This document shows positions 34,848 to 43,180 of a stretch of 64,000 nucleotides of DNA, piece after piece. Origin of the DNA: Candidatus Obscuribacterales bacterium (GTDB lineage: Bacteria; Cyanobacteriota; Vampirovibrionia; Obscuribacterales; Obscuribacteraceae); contig JARLHI010000003.1 of NCBI GenBank assembly GCA_031292355.1, forward strand, positions 248,001 to 312,000. The letters are read 5' to 3'. Below the pieces are notes generated by a model. That model saw nothing but the letters and a program-made list of their open reading frames with translations, made no database searches and was not told where the DNA came from. A program made the position numbers and the translations under genes. The first letter of the stretch is position 1. Each line of letters opens with the position of its first letter.

Positions 34848-34923
34848 AGCGGACTGACAGACTGATTGCCTCAACGGCACACACGCAAATTGTCAGAGCC
34901 CGCTTAGCTAGCGGGCTCTTTTT
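34848..34923 (+). promoter_or_regulatory. Histidine-responsive transcription attenuator
   Basis: Terminator: AGAGCCCGCT (34895-34904) with AGCGGGCTCT (34910-34919), 10 perfect pairs, five T (34919-34923), ending 19 bases before the hisG ATG. Antiterminator: AGCGG (34848-34852) with CCGCT (34900-34904) plus CTGACA (34854-34859) with TGTCAG (34891-34896), separated by a small internal loop, which uses up the terminator's 5' arm. A possible protector pairs ATCAGT (34803-34808, in the leader's His region) with ACTGAT (34861-34866). A ribosome stalled at the His codons would favour the antiterminator. Confidence 0.85.
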
Positions 34924-34941
34924 GTTAATAAGGGATGGAAA

Positions 34942-35859
34942 ATGGCTAATCAAACACAAACGACACCAACAGAACAAAAGCAGGGCGCAGTCGATAGCGA
35001 TACCTTACTAATGACCATTCCCACCGGTCGCATCCAAGAAAAAGTGCTGATTTTGCTCAAGCAAATTGGCATCAGCTTCGCCACCAGCGCTCGTTCATAT
35101 AAACCGAAGTGCAGCGAATCGGGCATCCAAGCCAAAATGCTCAAAGCCCAAAACATACCAGCGCTTGTTGGTCTAGGGCGACACGATTGTGGATTTTCTG
35201 GTGCTGACTGGATCAAAGAGCAGCAAGCCGATGTGATCGAATTACTCGATCTCAACTACGACCCGGTTCGTATTGTCGCCGCCATGCCCGAAGACCTTGC
35301 CGCTCTCGGCGAGAGCGTCTGGACGAAAAAGCCATTGATCGTGGCTTCGGAATATCGCCTTTTAACTACTGAATACATCAAGAAGAAAGGCATGAACGCC
35401 GTCTACCTTCAAACGTTTGGTGCAACTGAAGCACTGCCGCCAGAAGACGCTGACATGATTGTGGATAACACAGCCACTGGCAGCACCTTGAACGCCAACC
35501 GATTGACGATTGTTGATGAATTAATGCGTTCAACCACGCGCTTTTTTGCAAACAAAGCGGCGCTTTCTAATCCAGTCAAAAAGCAAAAGCTCGATGAAAT
35601 CGTCATGCTCATGCAAAGCGCACTACGAGCAAAAGAGAAAGTGCTATTAGAAATGAATGTGGAGAAGAAATATTTTGATGCGCTCGTTGGCAGCCTCCCC
35701 TGCATGAGAGCTCCCACAGTCTCTGAACTATACAACGGTCAGGGATATGCCATTAAAGTAGCGGTACCAACAGTTGACGTCTCTAAACTGATTCCAAAAC
35801 TAATTGCATTAGGTGCCACAGACATTCTCGAATACAAGCTCGAAAAAATCGTTGTTTAA
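34942..35859 (+). CDS. hisG: ATP phosphoribosyltransferase, long (regulated) form
   Basis: First step of histidine synthesis: ATP plus PRPP gives phosphoribosyl-ATP. 305 residues, so the long form with two periplasmic-binding-like lobes and a C-terminal ACT-like domain (about 225-305, GQGYAIKVAVPTVDVSKLIPKLIALGATDI), which binds histidine for feedback inhibition; no HisZ partner is needed. GLGRHDCGFSGADWI and the PRPP loop region DNTATGSTLNANRL match the family. AAGGGATGG precedes the ATG. First gene of a seven-ORF his operon placed behind a His attenuator. Confidence 0.93.
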   Translation: MANQTQTTPTEQKQGAVDSDTLLMTIPTGRIQEKVLILLKQIGISFATSARSYKPKCSESGIQAKMLKAQNIPALVGLGRHDCGFSGADWIKEQQADVIELLDLNYDPVRIVAAMPEDLAALGESVWTKKPLIVASEYRLLTTEYIKKKGMNAVYLQTFGATEALPPEDADMIVDNTATGSTLNANRLTIVDELMRSTTRFFANKAALSNPVKKQKLDEIVMLMQSALRAKEKVLLEMNVEKKYFDALVGSLPCMRAPTVSELYNGQGYAIKVAVPTVDVSKLIPKLIALGATDILEYKLEKIVV

Positions 35860-35870
35860 GGACTCTCGCC

Positions 35871-37592
35871 ATGCCAGTTACGCCAAGACTCACAGTGCAG
35901 CAACTCAAGCCTTATCACAAGCCTCTGGAAGGCAGAAGCGAATTCGCGAGGCTGGACTTCAATGAAAACACAACGGGTTTTCCCGCTGTATATCCTGATG
36001 GAGTGCCAGCCTTTGCGATTAGTGCCTATCCTGAATACGACGTTTTCATCAATCGACTGGCGGACTTTTATGAAGTGAACGCTGACTCGATTTTGCTCAC
36101 TAATGGAAGCGACGAAGGAATATCGGTGGTGGCGCAAACTTTTGTGGAAATACAGGGCGATTACGCAGTGGTTTCCGACCCTTGTTTTTCGATGATTCCA
36201 CAATTGCTAACACTCGCCGGTGCAACGCTGCGTGAGGTAAAAGTCCTCCCCGATCTCTCTTTCGATTTAGCAGGCATTGAAACGGCGCTGCAACAGGGAG
36301 CCAAAATCGCCATGTTTGCCACTCCGGAAAATCCGACCGGAGCAATTTTAGATAGAGAATCGATTAAAAAATGGTGCACACAATATCCCAATACTCTTTT
36401 TGTAATTGATGAAGCGTACGGGGAATTTGCCGACTCATCGATGCTTACTAACATCAAGAAATTTGAGAATTTGCTGGTCTTAAAAACATTTTCCAAAGCC
36501 TGGGGCATGGCTGGACTACGATTGGGAATTGCTTTTGGAGCGCCTGCCTTGATTGAATATATGCAGCGCGTGAAATTGCCATACAGCGTTAACGCCATGG
36601 CCGTTCAGACAGCAAATAAACTTTTAGACCGAGCAAGTGAGGTCAAAGCGACAGCGGCAAAAGCAGTTGTTGATATCAATAAATTGGCTGATGAATTAAT
36701 AGATGAAGGATACAGAGTCAATAAAGGCTTTTCCAATTCGTTTTTGCTGGGAGCCGGAATCAACGCAGAAAGACTAAGTGAGCATTGCCGCAGTCGCGGG
36801 GTGCTGATTAGAAATCGCAGTAATTCAGTTTTCGTTGATGATTTGAATGGCAATCGGCCTGTCATGTGGGGACGTTTGCGCGTTTCTGTGGGTACTGAAA
36901 ACGAACACATCAAATTTTTGACGGCGCTCAATTCTTTTAACAAGAACTACGGCATCTTATTTGATTTAGACGGCACTCTGGTCGATACCACTTTCAGCTT
37001 TGACCAGACCGTGAAAGAACTGGTCGAGCACTATACCGGTCACCTATTGCCAGATGCTGAATTGCAAGCCCTGCGAGCAGAAGGCGGCTTTAATGACGAC
37101 TGGCAAGCTGCCCATGAACTGATTAAGCGTCGTGGTACTGTCGTGCCGCTCGAAGACGTTATTCAACGTGCTCTGCCCCTCTATTTGTCAATTGCCAAAA
37201 AGAACGAACAAATGATGTGTTCCTGGGCCGTGCTTGGCAAATTGCGCAAACGGCATTCTCTATACATCATCACTGGACGCACACGCCCTGAGTATGAGCC
37301 GATCTGGGCAGAGCGACTGGATCCGATTTTTTCGCGCATATATTGCCTCGGTGACATACAAGGTAAGCAAGCCAAGCCATCACCTGACTATTTATTACAA
37401 GCAATGAGCGATGCCAGTTTGACAGGCGGATGCTACATCGGCAATTCTGTCGACGATATGCAAGCCGCACGAGCAGCAGGATTAGATGCTATCGGCATCA
37501 CCTCCACTCAACCTGCTGAAGTTTTGAAAAAGGCTGGTGCCCAAATCACGATAAAATCAATGGAGCAATTAGAAGAGGTATTTATGCTATGA
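35871..37592 (+). CDS. hisC: HisC-HAD fusion: histidinol-phosphate aminotransferase with C-terminal HAD phosphatase
   Basis: 573 residues. Residues 1-355 are a fold-type I PLP aminotransferase: NGSDEGI, NPTGAIL, VIDEAYGEF, and KTFSKAWGMAGLRLG with the PLP Lys at 209. From about 359 a complete HAD domain begins: ILFDLDGTLVDT (Asp365, Asp367), IITGRT, K-P-SPDYLL and YIGNSVDDMQAA. HisB in this operon has no phosphatase part and no other histidinol-phosphatase gene is present, so the HAD domain is a good candidate for the HolPase step that follows HisC. That activity is inferred, not shown by sequence. It overlaps hisB by 4 bp. Confidence 0.88.
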   Translation: MPVTPRLTVQQLKPYHKPLEGRSEFARLDFNENTTGFPAVYPDGVPAFAISAYPEYDVFINRLADFYEVNADSILLTNGSDEGISVVAQTFVEIQGDYAVVSDPCFSMIPQLLTLAGATLREVKVLPDLSFDLAGIETALQQGAKIAMFATPENPTGAILDRESIKKWCTQYPNTLFVIDEAYGEFADSSMLTNIKKFENLLVLKTFSKAWGMAGLRLGIAFGAPALIEYMQRVKLPYSVNAMAVQTANKLLDRASEVKATAAKAVVDINKLADELIDEGYRVNKGFSNSFLLGAGINAERLSEHCRSRGVLIRNRSNSVFVDDLNGNRPVMWGRLRVSVGTENEHIKFLTALNSFNKNYGILFDLDGTLVDTTFSFDQTVKELVEHYTGHLLPDAELQALRAEGGFNDDWQAAHELIKRRGTVVPLEDVIQRALPLYLSIAKKNEQMMCSWAVLGKLRKRHSLYIITGRTRPEYEPIWAERLDPIFSRIYCLGDIQGKQAKPSPDYLLQAMSDASLTGGCYIGNSVDDMQAARAAGLDAIGITSTQPAEVLKKAGAQITIKSMEQLEEVFML

Positions 37593-38236
37593 GCAATTCG
37601 ACTGAGACATCATCAAAAATCAAGTCAGCTCCGCCAGCAAAGGCTCAAAGAGTGGCAGAAACACATCGCGTCACCAAAGAGACGGACATTTTAATCAAAG
37701 TCGATTTAGATAAACCTGGCAATGTCGATGTCGAAACATCGCTGCCGTTTTTCTCGCATATGCTAATTGCTCTTGCCACTCATGGTCGATTCAGTTTGAT
37801 CGTTCGAGCAACGGGCGACATTGAAGTTGATCCGCATCATCTTATTGAAGACACGGGCATTGCCCTTGGCGAAACAATCTATAAGGCGCTTGGATCTCTC
37901 GCTGGCATTCAGCGCGCTGGATGTTTTACATATCCTATGGATGGCAGTCTTGCAAGCGTCGCTATCGATTTATGCGGACGTCGAAATCTCACCTGGAACG
38001 TAAAATTTGGCAATTTCACAATCGGCAATCTGGATCCAAATCTGTTTAGAGAGTTCTTCAAAGGCTTTGTCGATAGTCTAAAAAGCACCATCCACTGCAA
38101 TGTGCTCTATAGCGATAACGATCATCACGCTATTGAAGCCGTTTTCAAAGCCCTGGCCAAATCCTTAAGACAGGCCATCACACCTCTTGAAAGTGGTGAA
38201 TATCTCAGTACAAAAGGGATGCTAGATGAAAGCTGA
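37589..38236 (+). CDS. hisB: Imidazoleglycerol-phosphate dehydratase (monofunctional)
   Basis: Dehydrates imidazole-glycerol phosphate to imidazole-acetol phosphate; Mn-dependent 24-mer in the cytoplasm. 215 residues with the repeated HHxxE metal motifs DPHHLIEDTGIALG and NDHHAIEAVFKALAKSLRQA, and FFSHML (usually FFDHML, so one Asp to Ser change near the active site). The first 20 or so residues are a polar extension. It lacks the N-terminal phosphatase domain of the enterobacterial fused enzyme. Start overlaps the hisC-HAD stop (ATGA), end overlaps hisH by 11 bp. Confidence 0.94.
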   Translation: MSNSTETSSKIKSAPPAKAQRVAETHRVTKETDILIKVDLDKPGNVDVETSLPFFSHMLIALATHGRFSLIVRATGDIEVDPHHLIEDTGIALGETIYKALGSLAGIQRAGCFTYPMDGSLASVAIDLCGRRNLTWNVKFGNFTIGNLDPNLFREFFKGFVDSLKSTIHCNVLYSDNDHHAIEAVFKALAKSLRQAITPLESGEYLSTKGMLDES

Positions 38237-38822
38237 ATTCGATTTAGTAGACATCAAAGGCGGAAACATCGGCAGTGTAAAACGCTGCCTGGAACGTCTA
38301 GAAGTAAAATTCAACGAAGTCGGCGCTGACAATCCACCTGATGGCTCCAGACCTTTGATAGTGCCAGGCGTTGGTGCTTTCGGCGCGGTCATGGATTCGC
38401 TCAAGCACGGTCACTTAGATACATTGCTACCGACGTTGGTGCGAGCTGGAACACCCTATTTAGGTATCTGCGTGGGCATGCAAGTTTTGTTTGAAGGTAG
38501 TGAAGAAAGCAAAAATTCACCCGGGCTTGGCTTGATACCTGGAAGAGTGGTGCGCTTTCAACATGCAAAGGTGCCGCAAATCGGCTGGAATAAAATTTCG
38601 GCAAGGCATAGTGAATGGCAGTCAGGCTATGTCTACTTCGTCAATTCTTACTATGCAAAACCAGCAAACGAAGACTGCATTTTGTATCAGTCGAATTATG
38701 GCGACGCATTTTGCGCGGCAGTAGAAAAAGACAATATCACTGCGTTTCAATTCCATCCAGAAAAGAGTGGACCATTTGGTGTGTCTTTAATTGAGAGGTG
38801 GCTTACTAATGTCAGTAAGTGA
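38226..38822 (+). CDS. hisH: Imidazole glycerol phosphate synthase, glutaminase subunit
   Basis: Class I glutamine amidotransferase that hands ammonia to HisF. 198 residues with the nucleophile elbow YLGICVGMQVLFEGSEE and the His/Glu pair in FQFHPEKSG, and the oxyanion PGVGAFG loop. Overlaps hisB by 11 bp and hisF by 14 bp, consistent with coupled translation of the two synthase subunits. Confidence 0.95.
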   Translation: MKAEFDLVDIKGGNIGSVKRCLERLEVKFNEVGADNPPDGSRPLIVPGVGAFGAVMDSLKHGHLDTLLPTLVRAGTPYLGICVGMQVLFEGSEESKNSPGLGLIPGRVVRFQHAKVPQIGWNKISARHSEWQSGYVYFVNSYYAKPANEDCILYQSNYGDAFCAAVEKDNITAFQFHPEKSGPFGVSLIERWLTNVSK

Positions 38823-39582
38823 TTTATGTAAGCGCATCATTCCCTGCCTCGACGTCAAAAATGGTGTCACTGTCAAAGGAATTAAATTTGGCAATCTACG
38901 CGAAATTGGTGATCCCGTTGAGCTGGGCTTGATTTACCAGGAACAGGGTGCAGACGAGTTGACCTTTCTCGATATCTCCGCTTCAAACGAAGAACGAGCG
39001 ACTGTTGTGGATCTGGTACGCCGAGTAGCAGACAACCTTTCTATTCCTTTTACTGTCGGTGGTGGCATCTCATCGTTAGATACAGTAAAAAGATTATTGC
39101 AAAACGGTGCCGATAAAGTCACTGTAAATACAGCGGCCGTAGCGCGACCACAGTTAATTGAAGAAATCGCCATTGCCTGCGGCAGTCAATGCTGCGTCCT
39201 AGCAATCGATGTACGCGCCAATGGTCCCCACAGCTGGGAAGTGCTAGTTAAAGGTGGCAAAGTGGCAACCGGCATGGACGCTTTTACTTGGGCAAAAGAA
39301 AGTGTTGAGCGCGGAGCAGGAGAAATTTTGCTCACATCCTGGGACAAAGATGGCACACTCGAAGGCTTTGATCTCGAGTTAGTAAAAACCTTTGCCCAAG
39401 CGTTGTCGGTACCGGTCATTGCATCAGGTGGAGCAAGAGATCCACAGAGTTTTATTGATGTTTTTACAGAGGGCATGGCTGATGCGGCTCTGGCTGCAAG
39501 CATATTTCACGACGGCACCTGGACAATTGGTGCAGTCAAAGAACAATTACACAAAGCAGGAGTGACGGTCAGGATATGTTAG
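38809..39582 (+). CDS. hisF: Imidazole glycerol phosphate synthase, cyclase subunit
   Basis: TIM-barrel cyclase/lyase that closes the imidazole ring and releases AICAR. 257 residues from ATG 38809, preceded by GAGAGGTGG; the frame is open to 38791. Family motifs: RIIPCLDVKNGVTVKG with the catalytic Asp, VGGGISSLD, LAIDVRANG and LLTSWDKDGTLEGFD with the second catalytic Asp, and VIASGGARDPQSF. Overlaps hisH and hisA. Confidence 0.96.
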   Translation: MSVSDLCKRIIPCLDVKNGVTVKGIKFGNLREIGDPVELGLIYQEQGADELTFLDISASNEERATVVDLVRRVADNLSIPFTVGGGISSLDTVKRLLQNGADKVTVNTAAVARPQLIEEIAIACGSQCCVLAIDVRANGPHSWEVLVKGGKVATGMDAFTWAKESVERGAGEILLTSWDKDGTLEGFDLELVKTFAQALSVPVIASGGARDPQSFIDVFTEGMADAALAASIFHDGTWTIGAVKEQLHKAGVTVRIC

Positions 39583-40811
39583 TTCCAAGCATAGACATCA
39601 TGGACGGTAAAGCAGTGCAACTTCGCCAGGGCAAAGAATTTGTTCTGGAAAGCGAAAAAGACCCGCTCACCCTGGCATCCGAATTTAATCGCTATGGTGA
39701 AATCGCCGTAATCGATCTCGATGCCGCCTTGGGAAAAGGCAACAATAGAGAGCTCATTGAAAAAATTTGCAAAATCGCCGATGTGCGCGTTGGTGGCGGA
39801 ATCAGAGATATTGAAACCGGAAAAGAATTGTTAAAGGCTGGAGCAAAATCTCTAATTATTGGCACAAAGGCCACGCCAGAATTTTTGAAAAACTTTCCCA
39901 AAGAAAAAGTAATGGTAGCGCTCGATCATAAGAATGGCATTGTCGTCGATCAAGGTTGGGAAAATTCGACGGGCGAATCTATTTTTGATCGCGCCAAAGC
40001 TGTGGAAGACTACTGCAGTGGTTTTCTTGTCACTTTTGTGGAAGCTGAAGGTGGTCTGGGCGGCTTGCCGGTCGATAAAGTACATGAAGTCGTGACTAAA
40101 CTGAAACGACCAGTCACTGCCGCTGGTGGCATCGCCACCACTGAAGAAGTAATTGCAATTTCTCAAATTGGCGTCGATGTCCAGGTGGGAATGGCCCTAT
40201 ACACAGGCAAAGTGAATCCAGTTGAAGCAGTCGTCAAAAGTCTGCAATTTAAAGACAACGATTTGTGCCCAACCATTGTGCAAGATTCTAAAGGCAAAGT
40301 TTTGATGATGGCCTATAGTTCGCCAGAGTCACTGACAGCCGCGCTAGAAAAAGGCAGAGGCGTTTTTTACAGCCGCTCGCGCAAAGAAATCTGGGAAAAA
40401 GGTTTGACGTCAGGCAACACTCAAAAATTGATTTCCTGTCGTGTTGACTGCGATCGCGATTGCATTTTATTTATCGTAGAACAAGAAAACGCAGCCTGTC
40501 ATCGCAACTCTTATAGTTGTTTCGGTCAAGTCACTGCCAACAAAGACTTTTCAATTGCTGATTTATACGACACCCTCAAACAGCGAAAAAGAGACCTTCC
40601 AGAAGGCTCGTACACAGCCACTCTATTCAAAGAACGTCGCAAGCTTTTGAAAAAGCTAATGGAAGAAGCTTACGAAGTAGCAAGCTTCAATTCGCGCGAA
40701 AACCTGCGCTGGGAAATTGCCGACTTACTTTATTTTGCCAGCGTACTAGCTGTAGATGAAGGTATCGAGTGGTCCGAAATAGAAGCAGAACTAGGGGGAC
40801 GATATAAATGA
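39576..40811 (+). CDS. hisAIE: HisA-HisI-HisE triple fusion
   Basis: 411 residues covering three enzymes. HisA (1-222): TIM-barrel isomerase with SIDIMDGKAVQL (Asp7) and VRVGGGIRD; the loop usually reading D-x-DGT is FVEAEGGLGG, so the general acid may be Glu. HisI (about 226-317): phosphoribosyl-AMP cyclohydrolase with the zinc/metal motif CRVDCDRDC, then ACHRNSYSCF. HisE (about 325-411): phosphoribosyl-ATP pyrophosphatase with KKLMEEAYEV and EIADLLYFASVL. HisIE fusions are common; joining HisA in front is unusual. The steps are 2, 3 and 4 of the pathway, so the fusion may channel intermediates. Overlaps hisF by 7 bp and hisD by 4 bp. Confidence 0.9.
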   Translation: MLVPSIDIMDGKAVQLRQGKEFVLESEKDPLTLASEFNRYGEIAVIDLDAALGKGNNRELIEKICKIADVRVGGGIRDIETGKELLKAGAKSLIIGTKATPEFLKNFPKEKVMVALDHKNGIVVDQGWENSTGESIFDRAKAVEDYCSGFLVTFVEAEGGLGGLPVDKVHEVVTKLKRPVTAAGGIATTEEVIAISQIGVDVQVGMALYTGKVNPVEAVVKSLQFKDNDLCPTIVQDSKGKVLMMAYSSPESLTAALEKGRGVFYSRSRKEIWEKGLTSGNTQKLISCRVDCDRDCILFIVEQENAACHRNSYSCFGQVTANKDFSIADLYDTLKQRKRDLPEGSYTATLFKERRKLLKKLMEEAYEVASFNSRENLRWEIADLLYFASVLAVDEGIEWSEIEAELGGRYK

Positions 40812-42085
40812 CAGCCCTCTACGAAAAAGAAGATGCTAGAAAATGGTTGCAAGCTTTGACGTCAAAACGTCTGGATGAAGATGACTCTCAAAGCGAAAAG
40901 GTAAGCAAGGCAGTCAAAGATGTAATTGCGACGGTTCGCGCGCGAGGTGATGCTGGTCTCAAAGAAATCGCCGCACGCTTCAAAGATCCTATGCCGCGCT
41001 GCTTGCAGATGGATTCTAAAGAAGCGATTCAGGCTATTGAGCGCCTGACGCCAGAGGTAAAATCAACGCTAGAATTTGCAGCTGAACGCATTACAAAATT
41101 TGCTGAAGGCGTGATGGGCGCCATCCAGCCGGTCAATATACAATTCGACCAATACAGTGCCGGCCTAGATTTCAAGCCAATCCAAAGAGCCGCGTGCTAC
41201 GTGCCCGGCGGTCGGTATCCTCTGCCATCGACTGCGTTGATGACGGCACTGACAGCAAAAGTAGCTGGCGTCAAAGAAATTGTCATTTTCACACCAGTGT
41301 TGAAAGACGAAATTGTTTTTGCAGGAAGTCTCGCCGGTGTTTCAGCATTCTATGAAATTGGTGGTGCCCAAGCTGTTGCAGCAGCGGCTTTCGGCACTGA
41401 AACAATCAAAGCCGTTGATATAGTCGTTGGTCCTGGCAATGCATATGTGACCGAAGCGAAAAGGCAATTGCAGGGCGTCGTCGGTATCGATATGCTAGCT
41501 GGTCCCAGCGAAATTGCGGTGATCGCAGACGGTGGCGCAAACATCGAATGGGTATGCCTCGATTTGTTATCACAAGCCGAGCACGATCCAGATGCTCGTG
41601 CATATCTTTTTACCGATGATAAAGTGCTTGCCGAGTCAGTCTTGAAGCGTTTACCGGAATTACAACTTAGTTTGAAATTACCAGACTTTGTATCAGAATC
41701 ACTATCATTGAGTGTCATCCTTTTGCTGGAGTCAATTGATGAATGTATTGCGGCGGCAAACGCTGTTGCGCCAGAACATCTGCTGCTCGAAGTTAAAGAA
41801 CCGCAATCACTAAAAGCAAAGTTGACTAATTATGGTGCTCTGTTCATGGGTTACAGCGCCACAGTCGCCTATGGCGACTATTGCGCCGGCCCAAACCACA
41901 CACTACCGACTAATCGGGCCGCGCGTTTTTCTGGTGGGCTGAATCCTCTCACGTTTCTGCGAGCCAACAGCTGGTTGGATGTACCTTCACCATCAACGGT
42001 GCTGGCTTCACAGACAGCTGACTTTGCGCACATAGAAGGTTTGATTGCGCACGAAGCCGCTGCTTCTGCCCGAGTTGGCAAATAA
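40808..42085 (+). CDS. hisD: Histidinol dehydrogenase
   Basis: Last two oxidations, histidinol to histidine with NAD and zinc. 425 residues, normal length. Family stretches: YVPGGRYPLPSTALMTALTAKVAGV, GGAQAVAAAAFGTETI, VGPGNAYVTEAKR, LAGPSEIAVIAD, SQAEHDPDA and AGPNHTLPT, with zinc/catalytic His and Glu in the last parts. Final gene of the operon (start overlaps hisAIE by 4 bp); convergent with a secreted-protein gene 16 bp away, no obvious terminator. Confidence 0.96.
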   Translation: MTALYEKEDARKWLQALTSKRLDEDDSQSEKVSKAVKDVIATVRARGDAGLKEIAARFKDPMPRCLQMDSKEAIQAIERLTPEVKSTLEFAAERITKFAEGVMGAIQPVNIQFDQYSAGLDFKPIQRAACYVPGGRYPLPSTALMTALTAKVAGVKEIVIFTPVLKDEIVFAGSLAGVSAFYEIGGAQAVAAAAFGTETIKAVDIVVGPGNAYVTEAKRQLQGVVGIDMLAGPSEIAVIADGGANIEWVCLDLLSQAEHDPDARAYLFTDDKVLAESVLKRLPELQLSLKLPDFVSESLSLSVILLLESIDECIAAANAVAPEHLLLEVKEPQSLKAKLTNYGALFMGYSATVAYGDYCAGPNHTLPTNRAARFSGGLNPLTFLRANSWLDVPSPSTVLASQTADFAHIEGLIAHEAAASARVGK

Positions 42086-42101
42086 CTGGACAGAATCCAA
42101 C

Positions 42102-42872
42102 TTACTTCATTTGCTTGAAAACAACCATGTCTTTGCTATCAGCCTGGACAAGACCGCGGCCAGGCATGAAGATCAAAGATAAGTGGTCGTGTCCCAAATT
42201 AACTGTATAGGATTGAGTATCGGCATCTTCAAGCTTCCATTTACCAATCGTGCCATCGGAGGTAGAGACTGTGCCATCGGGAGCAAATTTGGTGATACCC
42301 CAGTCATTCAACATTGAGGCATAAGCGCGACAAATCTGATCTTTTGCACCGCCACCTCCGCCAAATGGAGTGTCTGTTGTTGCACCTATGGCACCATCAT
42401 CGCCACCACCAAAATGGACAGCGCCCGTCACTTCGATTTGATAGTCGCCGCCTTGTCTAACCAATCCGGTGGGTGCAAGAGCATCAAGGCGAATAACCAT
42501 TTTCGTTGGCTTGGTCATTTTTCCGCTAAAAATGACGCTCTCTGGCATTTTCTCTGAAGTACATAATTTCTTTTCTGAACCTAACGGACTAGATAACGTC
42601 ACTGCCAGAGTATTTTTCATTGGTGCGCCAAGTACGCCCATCGATTGGAAAGTAACTTTGACAGTGTGCTGTCCTGGATCTGCATCGTAATACCAGTATT
42701 GCGTGCCGACAAAGTTATCCACCGTTGAGCTATTGATACCAGCCTTAAGCGGTCCAGGATTTCTTGGGTCAAGAGTTTGCGCCTGCGCGTGCTGGATAGT
42801 CAAAATCGACGCGCATCCAATCAATACCGATTTAAAAAGATTGGTCTTATTTAGCGAGCCTGTGAACGACAT
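42102..42872 (-). CDS. Secreted protein of unknown function
   Basis: 256 residues: signal peptide (about 1-31, ending AQAQ), then a beta-rich domain with TQYWYYDADPGQHTVKVTFQ, like pre-peptidase C-terminal (PPC) type domains that follow secreted proteins, a Gly-rich linker FGGGDDGAIGATTDTPFGGGGGA, and a C-terminal strand-rich domain (about 175-256). The PPC likeness is by pattern only. Role unknown. Confidence 0.72.
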   Translation of the reverse strand: MSFTGSLNKTNLFKSVLIGCASILTIQHAQAQTLDPRNPGPLKAGINSSTVDNFVGTQYWYYDADPGQHTVKVTFQSMGVLGAPMKNTLAVTLSSPLGSEKKLCTSEKMPESVIFSGKMTKPTKMVIRLDALAPTGLVRQGGDYQIEVTGAVHFGGGDDGAIGATTDTPFGGGGGAKDQICRAYASMLNDWGITKFAPDGTVSTSDGTIGKWKLEDADTQSYTVNLGHDHLSLIFMPGRGLVQADSKDMVVFKQMK

Positions 42873-43009
42873 TTCCTAACCTCTATTGTGTGCAGACATG
42901 TAGTCAAAAGCCTACAGTGTATCCGCTGAGTTATCCATAGTTGATTACTCATGCGCTAAAGAATTTAGGGCCACAAGATTGCTTAAAAATTTAAAAGGAG
43001 TCGCCACAA

Positions 43010-43159
43010 TTGCCAAGACCGGCATTAGTGTGCAGAAAAAGATCGCACAAAGTAGATGCACCAAAAGAAAATCTAGAGTATCTTGTTGAGAACGACAAAA
43101 CTGGTGCTAAGGCGGCGCATAAAACATCGTTGACTGAAGAAAACAAAGTAAAAGGCTGA
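43010..43159 (+). CDS. Possible small protein, 49 aa
   Basis: TTG start at 43010 with AAGGAG (42995-43000) nine bases upstream; TGA at 43157-43159. The product is basic and lysine-rich (for example CRKRSHKVDAPKENLEYLVE), with no signal or membrane segment. Position 22 bp before the next co-directional gene and good ribosome spacing support it; the rare start codon and lack of any known relative do not. The rest of 42873-43180 shows nothing else. Confidence 0.4.
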   Translation: MPRPALVCRKRSHKVDAPKENLEYLVENDKTGAKAAHKTSLTEENKVKG

Positions 43160-43180
43160 AGTAACAAGGAATACGATCTT

